A stretch of DNA of 45,418 nucleotides from Bacteroidota bacterium (GTDB lineage Bacteria > Bacteroidota > Bacteroidia > JABEUT01): NCBI GenBank assembly GCA_013288205.1, contig JABDCH010000007.1, positions 1 through 45,418 of the forward strand, given 5' to 3'. Of the stretch, positions 15,895-23,625 are shown piece by piece. The notes beneath the pieces are model-generated. The model was not told the DNA's origin. It was given only the letters and a program-made list of their open reading frames with translations, and ran no database searches. Numbering within the stretch: position 1 is the stretch's first letter; every line of letters starts with the position of its first letter. The translations under genes were made by a program, and so were the position numbers.

Positions 15895-17805
15895 CTATTG
15901 TAATTGATTGTGGATAACCAAATGATTGTAGGTCTGTTCCACCGCTTTTAGAATATGGGAAAGAGAATCCTGCACAGGTAAATTTTTGCCCGCCAGGTTA
16001 TTTTCAAGCAAACTGTCTTTTTGGTAATTATACAAGCCGGTTACAATTGTATCTGTCATTTGCAGGCACCACGGATTTTCCTCTATCTGGTACACACTAT
16101 TTAAATAGCCAATGGCATAATGCCTGGCAGATGAGACAGTATCAAAAGCATTTGATCCAAATGAAAAATAGGATTGAGGATAATGCATAAAACCAAGAAT
16201 AGTGGGCATAATATCAATTTGCTGTGTGGTAATATGTGTTTTGCCTTTCAGATTAGAATGAGGCATATAGTATATAATAGGTATTTCATACATTCCTAAT
16301 CGGTTGGAGTAGTAGGGGTCATTGCTGGGTCCGGTATGGTCCCCGGTTATCACAAACAAGGTACTGTCGAACCAGGGCATTGTAGAAGCAGTCTGGAAAA
16401 ATTCCCTGAGTGAAAAATCACTGTATTCAATACATTTAAGCATAGGCATTTCCCCCAGTTTTTGAACAAACCTGCTTTTGTACTTAGGGGGAATAGAGAA
16501 AGGATGATGCGAGGAAATGGAAAAAATAGCGGCGTAAAAAGGCTTATGAAGGGTATCAACATTCCGGGCAAAATATTGGAAAAATGGTTCATCCCAAATT
16601 CCCCAGTTGCCATCGTAATCAGCATTGTTATTATACTCGTTCATGCCGTAGTAATAACGAAAGCCCCCTTTTTTGCAGAATACATTAAATCCCATGGAGC
16701 CCTCATGCCCTCCATGAAAAAAGGCGGTAGTGTACCCTTCTTTATCCAATAAGCCCGCTAAGCATGTATGTTCATCATTTGCATAGGGAGATGTTATAAA
16801 TGCCGTATTCATCCAGGAGGGAAGACTCGATACTATGGCCGGAATACCTTCCACCGACTTTTTTCCATTGGAAAAAGCATTATCAAAAACAAGCGACTGT
16901 GAAATCAATGAATCAAGAAACGGAGTGTAAGTATGGTGTCTGTTATTAAGAGCGCCTATATATTCTTTCGACATGCTTTCCATAATGATGACCACCACAT
17001 TCAGTTTCCTGAAATTGCCCGGCGACGCAGCCTGCATTGGAGTGTAATACTTTTTTGCATCGGGTATAATGGTGTTATCTGTCAGTACAGGTCTGAAATA
17101 GGTATTAATAATGCTGTAGGGGCTATTCATCACAAGGGGAGCGTCGTGTGCCGATGCATAGTCCATGGCATCAAGCGTGCTCATAGGTTTAAGTTGCCAC
17201 CCCCCACGCCAGCCTATAATCAGCAGTCCGATAAAAACGCTGTACGATGCGACTGTGAAGGATGTAACAGGATGTTTTCGTTCGGTAACCGTATTTTTTA
17301 TTTTCTTTTTTCCCGTTACGCTGTAAAGGAAATAAGTTAGTGCGATAAGCCCGAACCAGACCAGGATCATGAACCAATAATCCTTGATAACGGTGGGCAT
17401 TACATCGGTTGTGTCGTCTCCACCGCCAAGACCTAGAAACTTGAAGATGTCACCTGTAGAACGCTTGTAAACAAAGGGAAAGAAAACCGTGTCACCAATC
17501 TGGAAAAATAGAGCTACGCTGTTCGCCAGCATATAAATCATCTTGAGTACATATTTCCGGTAAAAACTTTGTTCGCTTCCCCACGGTAGAAGGCTTAAGA
17601 AAACAAACACCAAATTAGTGATGATAATGGCCGAAATATCAAATCGCAACCCGGTATAGAGGCAGTAACAAAGTTTTGAAAATGGCATGCCAGAGAAGTA
17701 GGCAGCATTATACACCCGGAAAATAATACGGCATAGCTCGTAGGGAATCAGCAATAATGCTAATCGCTTTACCAGCAGCCTAACATGAAGGGGGATACGG
17801 TTCAT
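15895..17805 (-). CDS. LTA synthase-like sulfatase-fold membrane protein
   Basis: This 636-residue protein has about five N-terminal transmembrane helices (residues ~10-210) and a large exported alkaline-phosphatase/sulfatase-fold domain (~265-600). Metal and nucleophile motifs are visible: VVVIIMESMSKEYIGAL, a likely nucleophile Ser/Thr region at NGKKSVEGIPAIVSSLP, FFHGGHEGSMGF, ISSHHPFSIP, and VITGDHTGPSNDP. Known for the fold: LtaS and phosphoethanolamine transferases move head groups to envelope glycans or lipids. Bacteroidota lack lipoteichoic acid, so the product is more likely a lipid A, glycan or lipid head-group decoration (inference). It follows the protease gene by 22 nt. Confidence 0.85.
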   Translation of the reverse strand: MNRIPLHVRLLVKRLALLLIPYELCRIIFRVYNAAYFSGMPFSKLCYCLYTGLRFDISAIIITNLVFVFLSLLPWGSEQSFYRKYVLKMIYMLANSVALFFQIGDTVFFPFVYKRSTGDIFKFLGLGGGDDTTDVMPTVIKDYWFMILVWFGLIALTYFLYSVTGKKKIKNTVTERKHPVTSFTVASYSVFIGLLIIGWRGGWQLKPMSTLDAMDYASAHDAPLVMNSPYSIINTYFRPVLTDNTIIPDAKKYYTPMQAASPGNFRKLNVVVIIMESMSKEYIGALNNRHHTYTPFLDSLISQSLVFDNAFSNGKKSVEGIPAIVSSLPSWMNTAFITSPYANDEHTCLAGLLDKEGYTTAFFHGGHEGSMGFNVFCKKGGFRYYYGMNEYNNNADYDGNWGIWDEPFFQYFARNVDTLHKPFYAAIFSISSHHPFSIPPKYKSRFVQKLGEMPMLKCIEYSDFSLREFFQTASTMPWFDSTLFVITGDHTGPSNDPYYSNRLGMYEIPIIYYMPHSNLKGKTHITTQQIDIMPTILGFMHYPQSYFSFGSNAFDTVSSARHYAIGYLNSVYQIEENPWCLQMTDTIVTGLYNYQKDSLLENNLAGKNLPVQDSLSHILKAVEQTYNHLVIHNQLQ

Positions 17806-17827
17806 TTTTAAACTAGCCGGACTTTAT

Positions 17828-20068
17828 TTATTTCATATCACCTATTACTCTCGTCGCCTCAAATAACACGGGATCTTTCATCATTCTTTTGAGACGGATA
17901 TTTTCTGAATTAGCTTCGTTTGTGTCTGCGCGCATTTTACTTTGTTCCCCGGCAGTAGCAGTAATGAGTACATGGTAATTACCCGTAACGCCATAAAAAT
18001 TACTTGCATTATTAGTTTGTAATGCCATTGCATTAGACGCTTTTATTGTATCCTTATCATGGCTGGGTGAAAGGATAAATTGGTTTTTGCGAACATTGAA
18101 AAGAGATACATCTTCAAAGGGCAGGGCTTTATTCAATACTTCAAACCGTTTGTTTTCAGCCCTGATTTTTTTGTCTGCTTTTCTGTATTCGTCGTAATTT
18201 AATGAATAGAGGGTGCTGTCGCGTTCTTGCTTGTACGTTTTGGCATCTTCTTTCATCATAATAAAGATAGAGTCATTTGAAATACGATCCGAACTTTGTT
18301 TGGATAAGTAAGCCACATCCGGAGGATTATTCCATACCACATAGTTTGCAGGCGTTATTTTATCCCAGCTTAATGGGTAATCCGCATCCTTTTCTTTTCC
18401 ATAAGCATATTGATATGGGTCCGGCATCACAACATCAGGTGTAACACCATCTTTTTGGGTAGTACCCCCGCTAATCCGGTAAAACTTGCTGATGGTTATT
18501 TTCACTGAGCCTAATGGTTTAAGACTGTTGTATGCAGCGGCAATTTTATCATCCAATGTAAAGACTTGTTGTACAGTACCCTTACCATAGGTTTGTGAGC
18601 CCATAATTACTCCGCGTTTATAATCTTGTATAGCGGCAGCAAATATCTCTGAAGCTGAAGCGCTTGTGCCGTTAACCAATACAACCAATGGTCCCTTGTA
18701 TAAAGCGCCTGTATCGCGGCATGTAAGTACCTCAGGTTCTTTCATGCTAGGGTTCTTTATTTGAACAACGGGGCCTTGTGCCACAAATATGCCGGCCATT
18801 TTTACAACATCCTGTAAGGAGCCGCCTCCGTTATCGCGCAAGTCCATAACGATACCCTTTATGTTTTCCCCATTTAATTCTTGCACGAGAGCCTTTACAT
18901 CGTCCGAACATCTGCGAGCTCCGGTGCCATCAAAATCGGTATAGAATTCCGGCAGGCGGATGTATCCTATTTTTTCTCCGTTATTTTCAATAATGGCTGC
19001 ATGCGCATAAGTATCTTCCAAATGAATAACATCGCGTATTAGGGAAACTACTTTGGTGCTAATGCCTGACTTCACGGTCAATTTTACTTCGGTGCCTTTT
19101 TTACCACGGATAAGCTGCACAGCTTTGTCAAGGCGCATACCTTCAATATCCACAGGTGTTCCGCTACCCTGCGCCACTTTCAAAAATACATCCCCTTCTT
19201 TCAATTCCCCGCTTTTCCATGCCGGGCTTCCGGGTATTACTTTTTCAATCGTTATTTTTCCGTTTTTATCTTGCAACTGTGCTCCGATACCTTCTAATTG
19301 TCCGCTCATGGATATATCAAAGTTCTTTCTTTCTTCGGGAGCAAAGTATTCTGTATGCGGGTCATATACATTGGCTATTACATCGAAAAATTCATTGATT
19401 TTATCTGTATCGGTTATTTCGCCCAGGTATTTAAAATCGTTTTCCTCCGTTTTCAATACCATCATCCGCGCAGAGTCTTCCAGCTTTTTAAATGATTTAG
19501 GCTTATAAGCCGAGTCCTTCTTTTCTTTTGCTTTATCCTCGTCATCCAGCATTACTACCAGCTTCGCAAGGGTTTCATATTTCAACAATTTCCTCCAACG
19601 TTCATGCAAGGCATCTAAATCTTTTGGGTAAGCAACTTTGTTTCCATCGGCCTGAAAATCTTCCTGCGCATTAAAATCAAATGGTTTAGAGAGAAGTTTT
19701 TTTATGTAGATGGAATCGTCGCCTAATCGCTGATTCCATACTTTATTTACCTGGTCATAAAAAGCAAATGTGCCCTGGTTAATGGCACTGTCAATTCTAT
19801 ACTCGTAAGGTTGAAATTGCGCAATATCTTCTTGTGTAAAGTAGAGTTTATCGCTATTTAAACGCTTTAGGTAGAGGTCGTATATTCTTTTGGAGAGCGT
19901 ATCATTAACCGGTATAGGGTTATAATGTTCAGCTTCGATACCTCCAACCATGAGTTGAAGAATAGCTCTGCGCTTTTCTGATTTGGCCGAAGGATGCAGT
20001 ACGGCACATAACAATAGTCCTGAAGTAAGTAGTAATAAAACTATAAAGGCGATCCGTGTCTTTTTCAT
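17828..20068 (-). CDS. prc: C-terminal processing (tail-specific) protease, S41A family
   Basis: The 746-residue protein has one N-terminal signal or anchor segment (residues ~6-25), an N-terminal helical domain, a PDZ domain at about 245-340 (GIGAQLQDKNGKITIEKVIPGSPAW), the S41 catalytic core at about 350-560, and a C-terminal Tsp-type extension. The catalytic Ser471, Asp482 and Lys496 occur in SASASEIFAAAIQDY and TYGKGTVQ; their spacing matches the E. coli Tsp residues 430/441/455 recalled from the literature. It degrades or trims envelope proteins from their C-termini in the periplasm. It heads an operon with the LTA-synthase-like gene. Confidence 0.94.
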   Translation of the reverse strand: MKKTRIAFIVLLLLTSGLLLCAVLHPSAKSEKRRAILQLMVGGIEAEHYNPIPVNDTLSKRIYDLYLKRLNSDKLYFTQEDIAQFQPYEYRIDSAINQGTFAFYDQVNKVWNQRLGDDSIYIKKLLSKPFDFNAQEDFQADGNKVAYPKDLDALHERWRKLLKYETLAKLVVMLDDEDKAKEKKDSAYKPKSFKKLEDSARMMVLKTEENDFKYLGEITDTDKINEFFDVIANVYDPHTEYFAPEERKNFDISMSGQLEGIGAQLQDKNGKITIEKVIPGSPAWKSGELKEGDVFLKVAQGSGTPVDIEGMRLDKAVQLIRGKKGTEVKLTVKSGISTKVVSLIRDVIHLEDTYAHAAIIENNGEKIGYIRLPEFYTDFDGTGARRCSDDVKALVQELNGENIKGIVMDLRDNGGGSLQDVVKMAGIFVAQGPVVQIKNPSMKEPEVLTCRDTGALYKGPLVVLVNGTSASASEIFAAAIQDYKRGVIMGSQTYGKGTVQQVFTLDDKIAAAYNSLKPLGSVKITISKFYRISGGTTQKDGVTPDVVMPDPYQYAYGKEKDADYPLSWDKITPANYVVWNNPPDVAYLSKQSSDRISNDSIFIMMKEDAKTYKQERDSTLYSLNYDEYRKADKKIRAENKRFEVLNKALPFEDVSLFNVRKNQFILSPSHDKDTIKASNAMALQTNNASNFYGVTGNYHVLITATAGEQSKMRADTNEANSENIRLKRMMKDPVLFEATRVIGDMK

Positions 20069-20094
20069 TTTTGAGTAGGGTCTGTTTGAGGATT

Positions 20095-20102
20095 CAAAGA
20101 TA
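20095..20102 (-). promoter_or_regulatory. Candidate -7 element for prc operon
   Basis: The minus strand reads TATCTTTG, a perfect TAnnTTTG match, 26 nt before the ATG at 20068. Confidence 0.5.
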
Positions 20103-20451
20103 CTTCTTTTACGGAAGTAAGTGGGTAAGAGTCAGCGGGCAGGATTCATAAAAATTGTTAAGAATACCACCTTTGCTCTCCCGGCCTCATTGCCAGTTTC
20201 TCCATTTTCAAAACTCATAAAAAACAACAATTAACAACAGGAAATACAAGGATTTTACAAGGAAATAGGAGTGGTTTCTAAATTCTATTGCTTTGCAACA
20301 GGCTGATTTAAAGTATGTTGAAAAACCATTCCTTGTTAAATACAGTAAATTGCAATTTGTGTAAGTGATGTCATATTTCATTTCAGTGGTCAGTTATCAG
20401 TTGCGAAACTATACCATTAAAAAGTTGGTCTTGAAAACGTCAATGACTGTG
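20103..20451. other. Intergenic region upstream of prc and downstream of leuS
   Basis: About 350 bp of AT-rich sequence without a supported gene. The left edge abuts the prc promoter box, and the right part (20384-20402) holds a fragment of the CAGTGGTCAGT-type repeat also found inside leuS. No clear terminator hairpin for leuS is visible by eye. Confidence 0.6.
20384..20402. repeat. Fragment of dispersed CAGTGGTCAGT-type repeat
   Basis: The bases CAGTGGTCAGTTATCAGTT share the alternating CAGT/ACTG unit pattern with the copy inside leuS at 20946-20981, in inverted orientation. From memory, such tandem CAGT(G/A)GTCAGT units are dispersed repeats in many environmental bacterial genomes. It is short, so the assignment is tentative. 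Confidence 0.5.
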
Positions 20452-23400
20452 CTATACAACTATATTCACAATCTTATTCGGAACTACGATGACCTTTTTA
20501 ATAGGAGCCTCTTTAAGCCATTTTTTTGCATCTTCTGACGATAAAACTTCTTTCTCAATCTGCTCTTTGCTCAAGTTTAATGGCAATTCCAGCATAAAGC
20601 GGGTTTTCCCATTAAATGAAACAGGATAGGAGAACGTATTCTCAACCAAATAAGACTCTTCAAATTTCGGGAATTTTGCTTTTACAACAGAAGAGGTATG
20701 CCCCAGTTTGGTCCATAACTCTTCGGCAACGAAAGGTGCAAAAGAGGAGAGGCAGATTAACAAAGGTTCCAGTATTTCGCGCTTGTTGCATTTCAAGTCG
20801 TACAATTCATTCAGGCAAATCATAAAAGCGCTCACAGCCGTATTGAATGAAAGTCGCTCAATATCCTCATCAATTTTTTTAATGGTTTTATGCAGAATTT
20901 TTAATTCGGCAGGAGTAGCCTTTTCACCGGAAACATAAAATTCTTCAGACTGACTACTGGCCACTGACCACTGACTACTGAAAAACATTCTCCAAAACTT
21001 CTTTAAGAAATTATATACCCCGCTAATGCCTTGTGTGCTCCAGGGTTTGCTTAATTCCAATGGGCCTAAGAACATCTCATACATGCGCATAGTGTCAGCT
21101 CCATATTGAGCAACCACATCATCGGGGGTAACTACATTCCACTTGGATTTTGACATTTTTTCGACTTCGCGGTTAAAAACGTATGGCTTATTATCCTCAG
21201 GAAAAAAGACTATTTGGGTATTTTCTATCCTATCATAATTATTAATCCACTCTATGATTTTCTCTTTTTCAATATCGTTATTTGCTGAAATTTCCTGTAT
21301 TGGAAAGGGTCTAGTATTAAACCAATTTCTTCCACGTGCATCAATTTTTATTGAATAATCTTGATCTCTAACAAATGCGGCCATTCGAGGATTAAATTTC
21401 CTAAAACAATTATTGAGAAAATCGACTAATTCATTTTGCATTCCCTCATCGGTAACTATTTTATCTGCAACTTCTTTTGTTATATAAATTATTGGAATTG
21501 TAAATAGTGTACGAAGTATTGAACCACTCAATACAAATATTTCCGTATTTATTCTTGTTATATAGGCAGACACCCCCTGTATCATCCCCTGATTTACCAA
21601 TTTCTTAGCAGGCTCTGTAAAAGGAATCAAGCCATAATCATTTAAGAATTTTGTCCAGAAACGGAAATATAGCAAATGGCCTGTGGCATGTTCGGCACCG
21701 CCAATATATAAGTCCACATTTTGCCAATAGTTAATGGCATCTTTGGATGTAAACTCTTTATCGTTTTTCGGGTCTTCGTAGCGCAAATAATACCACGAAC
21801 TACCTGCCCAGCCCGGCATAGTGGTGTATTCGTAATTATATTGTCCTTTGTATTTCCAGGTGGTGGCTCTTGCCAAGGGTGGTTCACCTGTCTCCGTCGG
21901 TTGGAATTTATCTACTTCCGGCAAAACAAGTGGCAGTTCGCTTTCATCTAATGGAGTAGGTATGCCGTCTTTATAATAGATGGGTATAGGTTCGCCCCAA
22001 TAGCGTTGTCTGCCAAAAGCCGCATCGCGCAAACGGAAGTTTATTTTCCCTTTTCCCAATCCTCGTTTTTCAATTTCTTCAATAGCACGTTTAATGGCAT
22101 CTTTTACATCTAATCCATTCAGGAAATCGGAGTTGATGCATTTACCATTTTTACCGTCATAAGGTTCCGTCATTGCGAGGCTTTGCGAAGCAATCTTATT
22201 ATCGGGTAAGACTGCTTCGTTCCTCGCAGTGGCGAGGGATTCGGGAATTTCAATTACCTGTTTAATATCTAATCCAAAATGCTTAGCAAAAGCATGATCG
22301 CGGGAATCGTGAGCAGGTACACCCATTACAGCGCCTGTACCATAGCCTGCCAGCACATATTCGCCTACCCATATAGGAATCTTATTCCCGGTAAACGGGT
22401 GAATGGCATAAGCTCCCGTAAATATTCCGCTTACTTTTTTCTCCGCCTGGCGTTCGCGTTCGGTTTTGTTTTTTGCAATGTTTACGTATTCTTCAACTTG
22501 AGCTTTGTGAGAGGCAGGTGTGATTTTATTCACCAATTCGTTTTCGGGAGCGAGGGTTATAAATGTTACGCCAAAAACCGTGTCAGGACGAGTGGTAAAT
22601 ACCGTAATTGTGAATTGTTCCCGATAGCTATCGGGATTGTTAATTGTAAATTGCAAAGAACATCCTTCTGAACGCCCAATCCAGTTGCGTTGAGCTTCTT
22701 TTATGCTTTCGCTCCAGTCAATAGTATCAAGGTCGTTTAACAATCTGTCAGAATATGCGGTAATACGCAGACTCCATTGGGGCATTAGTTTTCTTTCCAC
22801 GGGATAGCCTCCGCGTTCCGAAACACCGTCTTTCACTTCGTCGTTGGCAAGTACGGTGCCCAAAGCCGGGCACCAGTTTACCCAGGCTTCGCTTAAATAA
22901 GCCAGCCGGTAGTTGAATAACACATCTGATTTTTTCTTTTCTGAAAAGGACTTCCATTCGTCGGCAGAAAAAGTCATTTCTTCTCCATAGGCAGCGTCAA
23001 TTTCTGTAGTACCCAATTTCTCAAACTGACTAATTAAGGTTTCTATAGGTTCTGCCTTCTGTGTTTTGTTATTGTACCACGAACCGAACAGTTTCAGAAA
23101 AATCCACTGGGTCCATCTATAAAACTTAGGGTCCGATGTTTTTATTTCGCGGCTCCAGTCATACGAAAAGCCCAACATATCCATTTGGCTGCGGTAGCGG
23201 GCCAGGTTTTGTTCAGTTGTGATGGTAGGGTGTTGCCCGGTCTGGATGGCATATTGTTCGGCAGGTAAGCCAAAGGCATCCCATCCCATCGGGTGAAGCA
23301 CATTAAAGCCCTTCAACCTTTTGAAACGGGAAAATATGTCGGATGCAATATATCCCAGCGGATGCCCTACGTGAAGTCCCGCACCTGAAGGATAGGGGAA

Positions 23401-23514
23401 CATATCGAGCACATAGTATTTAGGTAAAGAAGAGTCATTAGTTACCTTGTAAATATCTTCTTTAGCCCATTTTTCACGTGCGGCTTTTTCTATTTCGTCC
23501 GGTTTATATTCCAT
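20452..23514 (-). CDS. leuS: Leucyl-tRNA synthetase, enlarged by in-frame insertions
   Basis: This class I synthetase charges tRNA-Leu and edits mischarged products. The HIGH motif is in PYPSGAGLHVGHPLGY (residues ~37-52), the CP1 editing domain holds TVFTTRPDTVFGVTF (~303), and the KMSKS motif is in EKMSKSKWNVV (~785). It has 1020 residues against roughly 920-940 expected for Bacteroidota from memory. The excess lies in four places: a palindrome-encoded loop at residues ~293-299, a hairpin-repeat insertion at ~427-449, an expansion at ~640-780, and an SQWSVASSQ segment at ~844-857. All keep the reading frame, and all core motifs are intact, so it is probably functional. It is divergent from ftsX. 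Confidence 0.96.
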   Translation of the reverse strand: MEYKPDEIEKAAREKWAKEDIYKVTNDSSLPKYYVLDMFPYPSGAGLHVGHPLGYIASDIFSRFKRLKGFNVLHPMGWDAFGLPAEQYAIQTGQHPTITTEQNLARYRSQMDMLGFSYDWSREIKTSDPKFYRWTQWIFLKLFGSWYNNKTQKAEPIETLISQFEKLGTTEIDAAYGEEMTFSADEWKSFSEKKKSDVLFNYRLAYLSEAWVNWCPALGTVLANDEVKDGVSERGGYPVERKLMPQWSLRITAYSDRLLNDLDTIDWSESIKEAQRNWIGRSEGCSLQFTINNPDSYREQFTITVFTTRPDTVFGVTFITLAPENELVNKITPASHKAQVEEYVNIAKNKTERERQAEKKVSGIFTGAYAIHPFTGNKIPIWVGEYVLAGYGTGAVMGVPAHDSRDHAFAKHFGLDIKQVIEIPESLATARNEAVLPDNKIASQSLAMTEPYDGKNGKCINSDFLNGLDVKDAIKRAIEEIEKRGLGKGKINFRLRDAAFGRQRYWGEPIPIYYKDGIPTPLDESELPLVLPEVDKFQPTETGEPPLARATTWKYKGQYNYEYTTMPGWAGSSWYYLRYEDPKNDKEFTSKDAINYWQNVDLYIGGAEHATGHLLYFRFWTKFLNDYGLIPFTEPAKKLVNQGMIQGVSAYITRINTEIFVLSGSILRTLFTIPIIYITKEVADKIVTDEGMQNELVDFLNNCFRKFNPRMAAFVRDQDYSIKIDARGRNWFNTRPFPIQEISANNDIEKEKIIEWINNYDRIENTQIVFFPEDNKPYVFNREVEKMSKSKWNVVTPDDVVAQYGADTMRMYEMFLGPLELSKPWSTQGISGVYNFLKKFWRMFFSSQWSVASSQSEEFYVSGEKATPAELKILHKTIKKIDEDIERLSFNTAVSAFMICLNELYDLKCNKREILEPLLICLSSFAPFVAEELWTKLGHTSSVVKAKFPKFEESYLVENTFSYPVSFNGKTRFMLELPLNLSKEQIEKEVLSSEDAKKWLKEAPIKKVIVVPNKIVNIVV
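20946..20981. repeat. In-frame copy of CAGTGGTCAGTGGCC-type repeat inside leuS
   Basis: The plus strand reads runs of ACTGACTACTGGCCACTGACC and similar units; on the coding strand it encodes SSQWSVASSQS. The flanks (WRMFF and EEFYVSGEKATPAELK) match normal LeuRS, so this is an inserted low-complexity segment near residue 850. A related fragment lies 550 bp away at 20384-20402. Confidence 0.7.
22169..22236. repeat. Palindromic CATTGCGAGG...GAAGCAATC repeat inside leuS
   Basis: The left arm (CATTGCGAGGCTTTGCGAAG, then CAATCTT) and right arm (AAGACTGCTTCGTTCCTCGC, then AGTGG) are imperfect reverse complements around an ATTATCGGGT loop. The element is in frame in leuS and encodes roughly ESLATARNEAVLPDNKIAS through QSLAMTE. 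From memory, GTCATTGCGAGG...GAAGCAATC elements are widespread dispersed bacterial repeats, usually intergenic. Confidence 0.8.
22619..22636. repeat. 18-bp perfect palindrome inside leuS
   Basis: TCCCGATAGCTATCGGGA is a perfect 18-bp palindrome encoding the loop PDSYREQ between two strands of the LeuRS editing domain. It is flanked by similar AATTGT(T/G)AATTG-like sequence on both sides. Confidence 0.65.
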
Positions 23515-23539
23515 TGAATAATGCTGCGATTAACAACCG

Positions 23540-23547
23540 CGAAATTA
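23540..23547 (-). promoter_or_regulatory. Candidate -7-like element (TAATTTCG) for leuS
   Basis: The minus strand reads TAATTTCG, one base off TAnnTTTG, 25 nt before the leuS ATG at 23514. Confidence 0.3.
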
Positions 23548-23601
23548 GAAAAAACAATTACCTGTTTGTTACTTCTATCGTTCAGGCTTAAAAGAATTTT
23601 A

Positions 23602-23609
23602 TAATTTCG
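23602..23609 (+). promoter_or_regulatory. Candidate -7-like element (TAATTTCG) for ftsX
   Basis: TAATTTCG lies 16 nt before the ftsX ATG at 23626; it is the same 8-mer as upstream of leuS and hemH. Confidence 0.3.
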
Positions 23610-23625
23610 TGTCATAAATTTTTTC

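Noticed and set aside
16462-17340. Plus-strand frames opposite the LTA-synthase-like gene
   Set aside because: They are antisense to conserved catalytic motifs of the real gene and show no features of their own.
22279-22671. Plus-strand open frame of 130 codons opposite leuS
   Set aside because: Antisense to conserved LeuRS editing-domain sequence; no motif, start context or promoter supports it.
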